A stretch of DNA of 64,000 nucleotides from contig JAAFIG010000002.1 in assembly GCA_013298595.1 (NCBI GenBank), forward strand, positions 142,781 to 206,780. Direction: 5' to 3'. This document shows, one piece after another, positions 43,146 to 51,648 of the stretch. A model generated the notes under the pieces. That model did not search any database. It was not told the origin of the DNA and saw only the letters and a program-made list of their open reading frames with translations. Made by a program: the position numbers and the translations under genes. Position 1 is the stretch's first letter. Every line of letters begins with the position of its first letter. The DNA is from Deinococcales bacterium. Its GTDB lineage: Bacteria > Deinococcota > Deinococci > Deinococcales > JAAFIG01.

Positions 43146-44072
43146 GTGCTGATCGTTGAGCATCTTCAAAAACGCTATGGTTCGTTCACCGCCGTCCACG
43201 ACGTGAGTTTTCATGTCCAAGCAGGGGAGGTCTATGGTTTACTTGGACCGAATGGCGCAGGAAAATCCAGCACTATTCGGGTTTTATCGTGCCTTGCCAA
43301 GCCAGATTCGGGTTCGGTACGGATCAATGGCATGGATATTGTTCGTGAACAAGGCAAAGTTAAACGCACAATTGGCATTGTGCCCCAGGACTTTGCTCTT
43401 TACGATGACTTCTCGGCTCGAGAGAACCTGATTTTCTTTGGGCGCTTGTACGGCATTAGTGGGCGTGAACTCAAAATTCGTGCCGATGAACTGCTCGAGG
43501 CAGTGGGTTTACTCGAGCGAGGCAACGAAGCTGTTGGGACTTTTTCGGGTGGTATGAAACGCCGCATTAACATTGCGGCTGGTCTGATGCACAAACCCAA
43601 GATGTTGTATTTGGATGAACCAACAGTAGGCATAGACCCCCAATCGCGGCGCAATATCCTCGATTTGGTCAAAACCCTTAATGCAGGTGGTTTGACTGTG
43701 CTTTACACCACGCATTATATGGAAGAAGCTGAAGAACTCTGTCACCGAATTGGGGTCATAGATCAGGGCAAAATCATTGCTGAAGGCACACTTTCTGAAA
43801 TGCGTTCAATGGCAGGAGAAACTGCACCCATTCGGCTCGAGTTACGCGATAATCTTTCAAAACCTCAACTCGAGCAATTACGCACCATTGCCGAAGAAGT
43901 CATTACCCAAGATAAAACCATTACCTTGTTTACTCGAGATCCAAAAACGGCGTTATCGGGTATTTTGCAAATGCTGGCAGATTTTGGTGCCCATGTACAC
44001 CATCTTGAACTTGATGAACCTGATCTCGAGACAGTTTTTTTGAAATTAACAGGGCGGCGTTTACGTGATTAA
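43146..44072 (+). CDS. ABC transporter ATP-binding protein (ABC-2 type)
   Basis: A 308-residue ATPase of the DrrA/CcmA type. Walker A GPNGAGKSS (near residue 35), the signature FSGGMKRR (near 134), Walker B LYLDEPTVGID (near 154) and a C-terminal accessory domain are present. It powers export by the two membrane proteins encoded next. The GTG start is supported by a leaderless TACAAT box. The next gene starts at a GTG inside its last codons. Confidence 0.93.
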   Translation: MLIVEHLQKRYGSFTAVHDVSFHVQAGEVYGLLGPNGAGKSSTIRVLSCLAKPDSGSVRINGMDIVREQGKVKRTIGIVPQDFALYDDFSARENLIFFGRLYGISGRELKIRADELLEAVGLLERGNEAVGTFSGGMKRRINIAAGLMHKPKMLYLDEPTVGIDPQSRRNILDLVKTLNAGGLTVLYTTHYMEEAEELCHRIGVIDQGKIIAEGTLSEMRSMAGETAPIRLELRDNLSKPQLEQLRTIAEEVITQDKTITLFTRDPKTALSGILQMLADFGAHVHHLELDEPDLETVFLKLTGRRLRD

Positions 44073-45246
44073 TCTGATCCTAACGGTTACTTGGCGCGAT
44101 GTGGTGGCACAATTGCGTTCGCGCAGTTTTATGGTATTTACCTTGTTATTGCCGATTGTGCTTACTTTGATAATTGGTAATGCCATCGGGGGTACAACCG
44201 ACTTTAAGCCTCTGCCTGTGGCAGTGGTTGGCACAGGCGAAATCGCTAATGGCTTAAAGAAATTACTCGCCGATACCAAAACCGCTGTGGTTTTCACCCT
44301 TGCTGATGCGAGCCAAGCCGAAACCATGGTGCGAATTGGTAAAGCCACCATGAGTATTGTGCTGCCCGAACGGCTCGAGATTAAGTTTTTACGTAATGAT
44401 CCGCTGAACATCGAAGTGTACTTAGATCCGACTAGCCATCAACGTGGCGAATTGATTAAACAATTGGTACAAGGCTATATGCAGCAACTCGAAGCAGCCA
44501 GAGCTGCATTGCTAGGCTCAGTACAAGCCATTGCCCCTGCCACAGCCGCTGATTTACAAAATACCTTGCTTGCAGTACGAACAAAAATCGAAAAGCAATA
44601 CCAAATTGCAGCGGTTAACCTCGAGCAAAAAGAAGCAGGTGGGCGCAGCCAAGGGATTTTTGCCTATTACGCAGTGGCGTTCGGTGTGATGTTCACATTG
44701 TTATCAGCAACCAATGGCGCTGGTGGTGTGATAGATGAACTCGAGCGTGGCACAATTCATCGGCTATTGGCTTCACCATTAACCCCAACATTATTGCTGG
44801 TCTCAAAATTTATTGCCTTATGGATACTTGGCGTTTGGCAACTTGGGGTGTTTGCAGTTTTTTCAAGCATTATTTACGGTGTTTCATGGGGTTCACCATT
44901 GGCTGTGCTGCCAGTACTGCTGGCAACGGCTGCTGCTGCTGCTGGTTTTGGCGGTATTATTCTGGGCATCTCACGCTCCAGAGAACAACTCAATACCCTC
45001 TCCTTGGTTTTTGTACTGGTCATGAGTTTACTTGGTGGTTCGATGTGGCCACTCGAGACTTTACCTGCGGCTGCACAAATGCTTTCAAAATTAACCTATA
45101 ACCGTTGGAGTATCGAAGCCTTTCAATTGGCTGCTGTTTCCTCGAGTGATCCACAAATTCTGATTGCTATTGCTGTGCTGAGCGCTATGGCAATTGTTGG
45201 GGTTTGTTTTGGTTCGATGCAATTAGCCCGAAGGATGGCACGATGA
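44065..45246 (+). CDS. ABC-2 type permease, first subunit
   Basis: A 393-residue membrane protein: one N-terminal helix (RSFMVFTLLLPIVLTLIIG), a large extracytoplasmic domain (about 45-200) and five C-terminal helices containing RGTIHRLLASPLTPTLLLVSKF, the hallmark loop of ABC-2 permeases. It pairs with the next gene to form the exporter channel. GTG start overlaps the ATPase gene; the stop overlaps the next ATG (ATGA). Confidence 0.9.
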   Translation: MINLILTVTWRDVVAQLRSRSFMVFTLLLPIVLTLIIGNAIGGTTDFKPLPVAVVGTGEIANGLKKLLADTKTAVVFTLADASQAETMVRIGKATMSIVLPERLEIKFLRNDPLNIEVYLDPTSHQRGELIKQLVQGYMQQLEAARAALLGSVQAIAPATAADLQNTLLAVRTKIEKQYQIAAVNLEQKEAGGRSQGIFAYYAVAFGVMFTLLSATNGAGGVIDELERGTIHRLLASPLTPTLLLVSKFIALWILGVWQLGVFAVFSSIIYGVSWGSPLAVLPVLLATAAAAAGFGGIILGISRSREQLNTLSLVFVLVMSLLGGSMWPLETLPAAAQMLSKLTYNRWSIEAFQLAAVSSSDPQILIAIAVLSAMAIVGVCFGSMQLARRMAR

Positions 45247-46382
45247 ACACGCCTAAAGTTATGATTCATATTGCTATTGCCGAAGCATTGCATGTCTTTA
45301 AGCAAGCTAACTTAATGCTGATGCTAATTTTTTTACCCATTGTGTTTTCATTTATCTTAGCTTTAATGCAAAGCAGCGATATTGAACCAGTACGGATTTT
45401 AATTTCGCGTCCAAATACACCACAAGCGGCACGTTTTGAAAAAGAATTACTCGAGTCTGGTGCCGATGTGCAAACTGCCGGGGTGCGTGCCCAGAATTTG
45501 ATTACGACAGCATACCGAGATGCTTGGGTCAAACTACCAAGCGACTTTGATAAGCAGCTTGTAGCTTTACAACCATTACAAATCGAAGTGGTTACCAGCA
45601 GCAGCAACACCCGCATTTGGGATGCAATTCAACGCATTCGCGCCACTGCTGTGCGAATGCAAACCCCGCTCATTGCGGCTCGAGTCGCACCGAACACCAA
45701 CGCTGCCACTCGAGCCGAAGCGTTACTGAAAACCAAGATTTTTACGGTCAATAGTCGCCAAGTGACTGTTGAAAACAGTAAAGTTGTGGAAATAGCTGGT
45801 GCTGAACAAATCGCTCCAGGAATGACACTGATGTTTGCATTATTATTTGGTGCACAAACAGGTTTAGCTTTTTTACGCGAACGTACCCAAGGCACATTGA
45901 TCCGATTATTTGCAGCTCCTGTCTCGAGGGTAACAATGGTGATCGGTAAATTGCTTGGCAATACCTTGGTACTATCAGTGCAACTCACCATCATGATTAC
46001 GTTCTCGAGCGCGGTACTCGGTGTGCGTTGGGGTAATCCTCCAGCGCTGATCATGCCAACATTGGCATTTGCTTTTGCTGCAGCTTCTTTTGGAGCGCTT
46101 TGTGCAGCCCTGACCAAAACCCCAGCCCAATTGAGTGCCTTTAGTGTGCTCAGTGTTAATATTTTATCGGCATTGGGTGGTTTGTGGTGGCCGCTCGAGG
46201 TGACACCAATGTGGATGCAAAAAGTTGCCCAATTCCTGCCAACGTACTGGGGTTTACAGGCTTTACAAAGTGTGATTTTGAAACAATCAGCGGTGCTGGA
46301 TTTATTGCCTCATACTGCGATTCTGCTAGGTTTTGCCGCTATTTTTGTTGCGATTGGCTCGAGAGCTTTTAAGTACGAATAA
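45243..46382 (+). CDS. ABC-2 type permease, second subunit
   Basis: A 379-residue homologue of the preceding permease with the same plan: N-terminal helix (ANLMLMLIFLPIVFSFILAL), extracytoplasmic domain, and C-terminal helices with ERTQGTLIRLFAAPVSRVTMVIGK. The two permeases and the ATPase make a complete exporter of unknown substrate. The ATG at 45243 overlaps the previous stop; an upstream reading from 45204 is not needed. No clear terminator follows. Confidence 0.9.
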   Translation: MNTPKVMIHIAIAEALHVFKQANLMLMLIFLPIVFSFILALMQSSDIEPVRILISRPNTPQAARFEKELLESGADVQTAGVRAQNLITTAYRDAWVKLPSDFDKQLVALQPLQIEVVTSSSNTRIWDAIQRIRATAVRMQTPLIAARVAPNTNAATRAEALLKTKIFTVNSRQVTVENSKVVEIAGAEQIAPGMTLMFALLFGAQTGLAFLRERTQGTLIRLFAAPVSRVTMVIGKLLGNTLVLSVQLTIMITFSSAVLGVRWGNPPALIMPTLAFAFAAASFGALCAALTKTPAQLSAFSVLSVNILSALGGLWWPLEVTPMWMQKVAQFLPTYWGLQALQSVILKQSAVLDLLPHTAILLGFAAIFVAIGSRAFKYE

Positions 46383-46436
46383 TCACCCCTCGAGTCAATG
46401 AAAACGATTTTAAGATTCTTTTATTAATTTCAAGAC

Positions 46437-46850
46437 TTATACGGCGTTGTATTGCGCGAACTCTTCGCTAAATGGAATCACTTGGATGATGTCTATCAAG
46501 ATGTTGTTTGGGTCGCTGGTGATAAAATGCCGTTGTCCAAAGTTTTCGCTACGTAGCTCAAGGTGAATAGGTAAGCCTGCAGTTGTGAAAGTTTGATACG
46601 CTAGATCTACATCTTCAACTTCAAAGTTGAGCAGCAAACCTCTTGCAGTGCTTTTTCGGTAGGCTTGGGGAAGGGTTTCGTGTGTTGCATCAAGTAGCGC
46701 AAGTTCAAAAGTTGGATTGGTACTGGTTTTTAGGCTGATGTACCAATCGGCTTCAAAGGTTGTTTCAAAAGGAAAGTACTTCAAGTAAAAATCCTTGGAT
46801 TCCTTTATGTTTGATGTGCAGATAACGCTGTATAGACTATTGATTTTCAT
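46437..46850 (-). CDS. VOC/glyoxalase-bleomycin resistance protein
   Basis: A 137-residue vicinal-oxygen-chelate protein with two beta-alpha-beta-beta-beta halves: [23 protein letters not shown] at the start and [19 protein letters not shown] followed by [15 protein letters not shown]. The activity is unknown; VOC proteins bind metals or drugs. GGAGG precedes the ATG at 46850. It is transcribed divergently from tetR across two palindromes at 46864-46913 and is its probable target. Confidence 0.82.
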   Translation of the reverse strand: MKINSLYSVICTSNIKESKDFYLKYFPFETTFEADWYISLKTSTNPTFELALLDATHETLPQAYRKSTARGLLLNFEVEDVDLAYQTFTTAGLPIHLELRSENFGQRHFITSDPNNILIDIIQVIPFSEEFAQYNAV

Positions 46851-46863
46851 TGTTCCTCCGATT

Positions 46864-46913
46864 ACATACAACCTGTATGTAATAAAAATGTATAATACAT
46901 ACAGGTTGTATGT
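46864..46913. promoter_or_regulatory. Paired TetR operators in a divergent promoter
   Basis: ACATACA-ACC-TGTATGT (46864-46880) and its inverted copy ACATACA-GGT-TGTATGT (46897-46913) are each a 7-bp-arm palindrome. Between them TATAAT (46891-46896) is the -10 for tetR. On the minus strand TTGACA (46917-46912) with a 16-17-bp spacer to TATACA is the VOC promoter. Both sites overlap promoter elements, so repression of both genes is expected. Confidence 0.85.
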
Positions 46914-46926
46914 CAAGAGGTAAGAA

Positions 46927-47505
46927 ATGACAAAAACAAAAAAAGAACGTTCAGAACAAACCATTGGCGCTGTCCTCGAAATAGCAGAGCAACACTTTGC
47001 TGAATATGGTTTTGCAGGAGCTTCTACTGAAATGCTGGTTCAAGAAATTGGCTTAACCAGAGGGGCGTTATACCATCACTTTGGTAGCAAACAAGGTTTG
47101 TTTGAAGCTGTGGTTGAACGCATCCACCAAAAAGCTGCAAATGCAATCGCAACAACGACTTCAGACGATTGGCAAGGTTTCATCAACGGCTGTCTTGCAT
47201 GGCTCGATGTGGCAACGGAGCCTGCAGTACAAAGGATACTGCTACTTGATGCCCCAGCTGTGATTGGTTGGGAGCGGTGGCTCGAGCTAGATGCACAATA
47301 CGGTTCTCAGTTATTACTTGAAGGTATCGAAAACTTAATCAATACTCGAGTTATTGTCTTTCCATCAGCGGTAGCACTACTGCATTTACTCAATGGTGCG
47401 ATCAACCAAACAGCGTTGTGGGTAGCACAATCCAAGAACCCAAACAAAACAAAAAAAGAAGCTCGAGAAGCGCTTGTGGAATTACTTAATCGACTTCGAG
47501 CTTGA
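46927..47505 (+). CDS. TetR-family repressor
   Basis: A 192-residue regulator. The helix-turn-helix is in the first 60 residues ([44 protein letters not shown]), with the usual ligand-binding helical C-terminal domain. The palindromes at 46864-46913 lie just upstream, between this gene and the divergent VOC gene, and are its likely operators. AAGAGG precedes the ATG. The ligand is unknown. CTCGAG sites are fewer here than in most neighbours. Confidence 0.93.
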   Translation: MTKTKKERSEQTIGAVLEIAEQHFAEYGFAGASTEMLVQEIGLTRGALYHHFGSKQGLFEAVVERIHQKAANAIATTTSDDWQGFINGCLAWLDVATEPAVQRILLLDAPAVIGWERWLELDAQYGSQLLLEGIENLINTRVIVFPSAVALLHLLNGAINQTALWVAQSKNPNKTKKEAREALVELLNRLRA

Positions 47506-47557
47506 AAGGTATAAGGTAAACGCTTACCCACATTACACATAAGTCAGCTGATTTGGT

Positions 47558-48529
47558 CTAATACCTTGTTCCCAGCGCAAAACCTTTGGGTGCTACTTGC
47601 TCGAGAGCTGCCAAATCTTGTGTGGAGAGTTTAACCTCGAGTGCAGCCATGTTTTCATCTAAGTACGCAATGCGTCTGGTTCCAGGAATCGGTACGAAAT
47701 CCATGCCTAACGATTCGCCTTGTGCGTACAACCAAGCCAACGCCAGTTGTCCAGGAGTACAAGATTTTTGTACTGCAAGTTCCTCGACTTTTTTCACCAC
47801 CTCGAGGTTCTTAGCAAAATTCTCACCAACAAAACGCGGGTTGGTACGACGAAAATCATCAGCTGCAAAATCCTCGATGCGTTTGATCTGCCCAGTCAGG
47901 AAACCGCGTCCAAGCGGGCTGTACGGCACAAAACCAATGCCTAACTCATGGCATGTTGCCAAAATATCATCCTCAGGGTCTCGAGACCACAAGCTGTACT
48001 CGGTTTGCAAAGCAGCAATTGGATGCATCGCATTGGCACGACGGATGTTATCGCTGTTTGCCTCGGAAAGCCCGAGGTAACGCACCAGTCCATCTTTGAC
48101 CAGTTCTGCCATCGCACCAACAGTTTCTTCAATGGGCGTTTTAGGATCTACCCGATGTTGATAATACAAATCTATGTGATCCACACCAAGGCGTTTGAGG
48201 CTTGCCTCGCACGCAGCCCGCACATACTCTGGTTTGCCATTGATACCTAAAAACGCACCAGTTTCCTGATTGCGAACACTACCGAATTTCGTGGCAATCA
48301 CAAATTGATCGCGTTTACCTGCAATGGCTTTTGCCAGCAATTGTTCATTGCGACCCATACCATACATATCAGCGGTATCCAAAAAATTTAGACCACGCTC
48401 GAGACCATGATCAATCACTGCAATCGACTCGGCATCGTTACGAGCACCATAAAAATCGCTCATACCCATGCAACCCAAACCCATCTTTGAAACCATTAAA
48501 CCCGACCGACCAAGTGCAACTTGTTGCAT
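47558..48529 (-). CDS. Aldo/keto reductase
   Basis: A 323-residue AKR. The catalytic tetrad is recognisable in FLDTADMYG (Asp and Tyr), ATKFG (Lys) and LYYQHRVDP (His), with the coenzyme segment [20 protein letters not shown] at the end. It belongs to the AKR13-like group often controlled by MerR regulators. AGGAG precedes the ATG at 48529. It lies 15 nt downstream of the broken merR, so it was probably part of a merR-AKR operon; with a non-functional regulator its expression may be altered. Confidence 0.92.
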   Translation of the reverse strand: MQQVALGRSGLMVSKMGLGCMGMSDFYGARNDAESIAVIDHGLERGLNFLDTADMYGMGRNEQLLAKAIAGKRDQFVIATKFGSVRNQETGAFLGINGKPEYVRAACEASLKRLGVDHIDLYYQHRVDPKTPIEETVGAMAELVKDGLVRYLGLSEANSDNIRRANAMHPIAALQTEYSLWSRDPEDDILATCHELGIGFVPYSPLGRGFLTGQIKRIEDFAADDFRRTNPRFVGENFAKNLEVVKKVEELAVQKSCTPGQLALAWLYAQGESLGMDFVPIPGTRRIAYLDENMAALEVKLSTQDLAALEQVAPKGFALGTRY

Positions 48530-48544
48530 GTCAAACTCCTATAT

Positions 48545-48987
48545 TTACGCCCGAGCAGTCACTCGAGGTGAGGAAAAGGAACAGGAAGTTTTCGTACCTG
48601 TTGCTTCAATACTTTTGTACGTATCAATTTTTGTTGTGATTGCCTCCAAATTTGTCTCGAGTTCCCTGATGTTGGCACGAACTGCTTGCTGATGTGCCTC
48701 GAGCAAAGCACGTCTTTCAGCAACCGCACTGTCCCCAGCCTCGAGCAAAGCAACTGCACAAAACGCTGCATCACCCCAATCGGCATTCCAGTCGCCCGAA
48801 GGGTTAGCAAAATCGAAATTGCTCCTAAATTATCGGCAGTGTACCGACGCTGACCGTTCGCATCTCGAGCGATGCTGGGCAGCAAACCAATCCGTTCGTA
48901 ATAACGCAATGTATGCGCGGATAACTTGGTTTGTATAGCAGCTTCGTGAATACTAATCGTGGCAACGTGGCTGTCTCGAGAACTCAT
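48545..48987 (-). pseudogene. MerR-family regulator, frameshifted by a 5-bp duplication
   Basis: The N-terminal MerR wHTH is intact (ISIHEAAIQTKLSAHTLRYYERIGLLPSIARDANGQRRYT). After MQRFVQL the frame goes wrong; the normal continuation LEAGDSAVAERRALLEAHQQAVRANI is in another frame and runs to 48545. The break is at a tandem repeat TTGCT-TTGCT (48744-48753, minus strand); removing one 5-bp copy restores MQRFVQLLEAGD. It may be a real mutation, a slipped-strand switch or a sequencing error. TAGAGT ends 7 nt before the ATG at 48987, inside the 46-bp palindrome. Confidence 0.85.
48744..48753. repeat. 5-bp tandem duplication disrupting merR
   Basis: AGCAA occurs twice in tandem on the plus strand (TTGCT-TTGCT on the coding strand). 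One copy is exactly the excess that shifts the merR frame. Confidence 0.8.
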
Positions 48988-48989
48988 GG

Positions 48990-49035
48990 AGCGTACTCTA
49001 AACCTTAGAGTGCACTCTAAGGTTTAGAGTACGCT
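48990..49035. promoter_or_regulatory. Perfect 46-bp palindrome: MerR operator/promoter
   Basis: Positions 48990-49035 are an exact palindrome centred on GTGCAC (49010-49015). It contains CTTAGAGTGCACTCTAAG, the usual kind of MerR-family operator, flanked by a second pair of ACTCTAA/TTAGAGT arms, giving four half-sites. It overlaps the merR -10 box (48995-49000). Confidence 0.88.
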
Positions 49036-49259
49036 GATCTCGAGTCATTTTCAGATGCGGACTAAGTAAAAACCTATTTGCCACATCATCGGTAAGGGCA
49101 TGCTTCGCTGCTACGGCAACACAGAAATCACCCGAGGAATTTTTTGTCTCGAGTGACAACCAGCGACAGATGACAGATGGTTTAAAGTCTATGGCTTGTC
49201 CAGAACACTGTTGTACACGGGGCGAGGCATGACGAGCTATTATTGCGCTGTCCGACTGA
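49036..49259. other. Intergenic region without a recognised gene
   Basis: 224 bp between the merR palindrome and the lipoprotein gene stop. The reading frames crossing it show no family resemblance. GGGCGAGGCATG at 49220-49231 matches half of the palindrome at 55825-55844 and may be a decayed repeat copy. Confidence 0.5.
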
Positions 49260-50714
49260 TTACTTGTTGGTAAACTCGAGTAACCAGTCCACACTGGGGT
49301 TGGCTCGAGCAGCTAGTAAATCTAAGTGCGTAGCATTGGGGAAATCTTTAATTTCAATTTTTTGCTGCATTTTTTTCTCGAGTGGTTCAAAAGCGTTAGC
49401 TGCTGTAACAATGCCGCGCCCACCGCGAATGGCAAGCACTGGAATTTTGGTGTCTTTGACATGCCAAACGCGTAGTTTCTCTCGTGCCCAACTGGGTGCT
49501 TCGATGCCAACTGCACCAATGTCTAAACTGAGCCGCGCTGGGAAATACCATTCTTGAAAATCGGCTTGGGCATTGTAAAACCGTGTAGAAAAATCCAGCG
49601 GGTCGGTTAATTCTCGAGGGTCGGTAGGGCTGGGGCTTTGCCATTCAACTCGAGTTGCACCATCTTGTACACCAACAACATCCAACGACCAACCACCGAC
49701 AAACCACGATAATACATTGATTGAAACTTGGGCATTGAGTGCGTACCCAGCTGTGATTGAAAAAATATTGATTAAAGCGTATTGGTCATCACCAGAAACC
49801 AAAGCGGCAGCCAAATTGCTGGCAGGATAACTAACTACACCCGCTGGGCTGGTGCCATTGGGGTCTAAACTGGCAAGTAAGGCGGCTGCGCCTAATCTGG
49901 ATAATCCATTCGGGTCAAAACCAAAAGCACTAAAGTACGGTAAATCTGTTCCAGCCTCGAGTCCACGCAGACCAGCACCGCGAATACCAAAAGGTCCAAT
50001 CACACCTGCCTCGTAATCGGCTTGCGTCGTGCCATTCTCGGCATTGGTGCGCCCTGCCACACCATCGAGTAGAACCAAGCCATCGATATCCTTGTGCCCA
50101 GCTATGCCAGCGAAATCCCAACCAGCGTACAAAGACACCATGACAGCGCCAAGACTATGCCCGCCGAGAAAAACTTTTTGTCCAAACGAACGCGCCAGCA
50201 AAACCACGCGCCGTAAATCCTCGAGATGCACCGCTAAACCCCAGTAACCCATGAATTTGAGACTACTCGGGTCTCGAGCTTTGAAGCCATTGGACTTGCC
50301 AGCATCGCGGATATGGTATTGCCAAGCAATCATTGGGTCGCGTTTGGCAAGGGATTCTTGTAATTTACTATGGTCTTCTAAACCATTGCTGCGCCGATCC
50401 ACCGCCCAGACTTCCAAGGTTGGATCTTTAGCAACTAAGCTTCGTGCCAAACGATCAAAATTGGCTGCACCACCTAAAAATCCTGGCATTAAAACCAGCA
50501 CAGCTCGAGCCTTGGTGGGCTTTGCCACACTGTAGCGCACATAAAAAGCTTTATCGAACTGGTCTGGGGTGTTGGGTTCGTTAAAACCAGCAATCTCGAG
50601 CCGTTCAGCAGAAACAGCGGCAAGGCTTTTGGGGTCTGGAGTCGAAGTAGTATTTGGCTGTACCGCAGGCGCACAAGCCATCAGGGTTAAAGCTACAAGC
50701 AACAATTTTTTCAT
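49260..50714 (-). CDS. Alpha/beta-hydrolase lipoprotein (lipase/esterase-like)
   Basis: A 484-residue lipoprotein: MKKLLLVALTLMAC with lipidated C14. The hydrolase fold shows VLVLMPGFLGGAANFDRLAR near residue 80, the nucleophile elbow GGHSLGAVM near 190, and a late histidine (ATHLDLL). It probably cleaves an ester outside the membrane; the substrate is unknown. TAGACT ends 6 nt before the ATG and overlaps a CTCGAG. Next gene upstream on the same strand begins 52 nt away. Confidence 0.82.
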   Translation of the reverse strand: MKKLLLVALTLMACAPAVQPNTTSTPDPKSLAAVSAERLEIAGFNEPNTPDQFDKAFYVRYSVAKPTKARAVLVLMPGFLGGAANFDRLARSLVAKDPTLEVWAVDRRSNGLEDHSKLQESLAKRDPMIAWQYHIRDAGKSNGFKARDPSSLKFMGYWGLAVHLEDLRRVVLLARSFGQKVFLGGHSLGAVMVSLYAGWDFAGIAGHKDIDGLVLLDGVAGRTNAENGTTQADYEAGVIGPFGIRGAGLRGLEAGTDLPYFSAFGFDPNGLSRLGAAALLASLDPNGTSPAGVVSYPASNLAAALVSGDDQYALINIFSITAGYALNAQVSINVLSWFVGGWSLDVVGVQDGATRVEWQSPSPTDPRELTDPLDFSTRFYNAQADFQEWYFPARLSLDIGAVGIEAPSWAREKLRVWHVKDTKIPVLAIRGGRGIVTAANAFEPLEKKMQQKIEIKDFPNATHLDLLAARANPSVDWLLEFTNK

Positions 50715-50720
50715 ACCTCG

Positions 50721-50726
50721 AGTCTA
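50721..50726 (-). promoter_or_regulatory. Leaderless -10 box of the hydrolase gene
   Basis: TAGACT (minus strand), CGAGGT, then ATG at 50714. Confidence 0.65.
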
Positions 50727-50765
50727 CGCAATAAAACCTTGGCGCACCTCGGGAAGGGATACAGT

Positions 50766-51638
50766 TTATTGAGTGCAAAGCTCAAAATTGTTGATTCGTT
50801 TGAATCGCAAGTAATCAAAATGGTTTTCACTGGTACCTGCAACTTCAATATCGTTCGACATGATGCCAATTTGTAGTGTAGTGGGTAAATCTGGGCGTTG
50901 TAAGCGAATTGCACCATTCCCATTGATACCTGCCACAGGTGCTTCTGAACCTGCTTTGACTGTATCAGCACTGATTATTTCTTCTTGCCAATTGCTGGCA
51001 GTGACTGGTTTTGCATAGAAACGAAATTCAGCCCCAATGCGGCAAATTCGGAGTTGAAATTCGTTACTCGAGCCTTCAATTTTATTGGAATACCATGTTG
51101 ATAGCGATGAATTCCCCAGGAAACTATCCAAGGAAAACCCAGTGCTGTCTCGAGTGGTTTTAACTTCGGTACCAAAAAAACCATCTTGCGAGCCGATGTT
51201 AAATACTAACCAACGCATTTTTCCTGCACTGCTGTCAGGGTCGCGGATGATCAAACCAGCCGAGGTGTATCTCGAGTCGCTACGGGCTTTTTGGTCGGTG
51301 CGTTGATTGGATTTAATTTTTGTTTCAACCATCAAATCACCTGTGGTGTAGGCGTATAACATGCTGCCACTGGTGTCCGAGTACCACACCGAACCACGGT
51401 TGGTATTCCAAACCCGTAGCCATGAATTTTCAACGGTTGGAGCTTGCACGGCACTATCGTCAAGCCAAGTTAGATTGCCAAGACCTGCATTAAATTCAGT
51501 ATTGAGTGGTGATAAATCTGCAGCATTACTCAGTTGTTGCTCGAGTGTTGTGGGTGGTCGAGCAACTGGGGGTTGAGCTGGAGCGCAAGCACCAAGTAAG
51601 CATGTCAGACCGATAACCGTGATGATTTTGTGAGGCAT
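50766..51638 (-). CDS. Lipoprotein with concanavalin-like (DUF1349-like) domain
   Basis: A 290-residue lipoprotein. The signal peptide MPHKIITVIGLTCLLGAC ends in lipidated C18. The rest resembles a jelly-roll lectin domain: WLRVWNTNRGSVWYSDTSGSMLYAYTTGDLMVETKI, then SAGLIIRDPDSSAGKMRWLVFNIG and FDYLRFKRI. This is the DUF1349/concanavalin pattern of sugar-binding domains, so it probably binds a glycan. AGGAGA precedes the ATG. It begins 10 nt after the stop of the molybdenum oxidoreductase gene. Confidence 0.75.
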   Translation of the reverse strand: MPHKIITVIGLTCLLGACAPAQPPVARPPTTLEQQLSNAADLSPLNTEFNAGLGNLTWLDDSAVQAPTVENSWLRVWNTNRGSVWYSDTSGSMLYAYTTGDLMVETKIKSNQRTDQKARSDSRYTSAGLIIRDPDSSAGKMRWLVFNIGSQDGFFGTEVKTTRDSTGFSLDSFLGNSSLSTWYSNKIEGSSNEFQLRICRIGAEFRFYAKPVTASNWQEEIISADTVKAGSEAPVAGINGNGAIRLQRPDLPTTLQIGIMSNDIEVAGTSENHFDYLRFKRINNFELCTQ

Positions 51639-51648
51639 GGTTCTCCTT

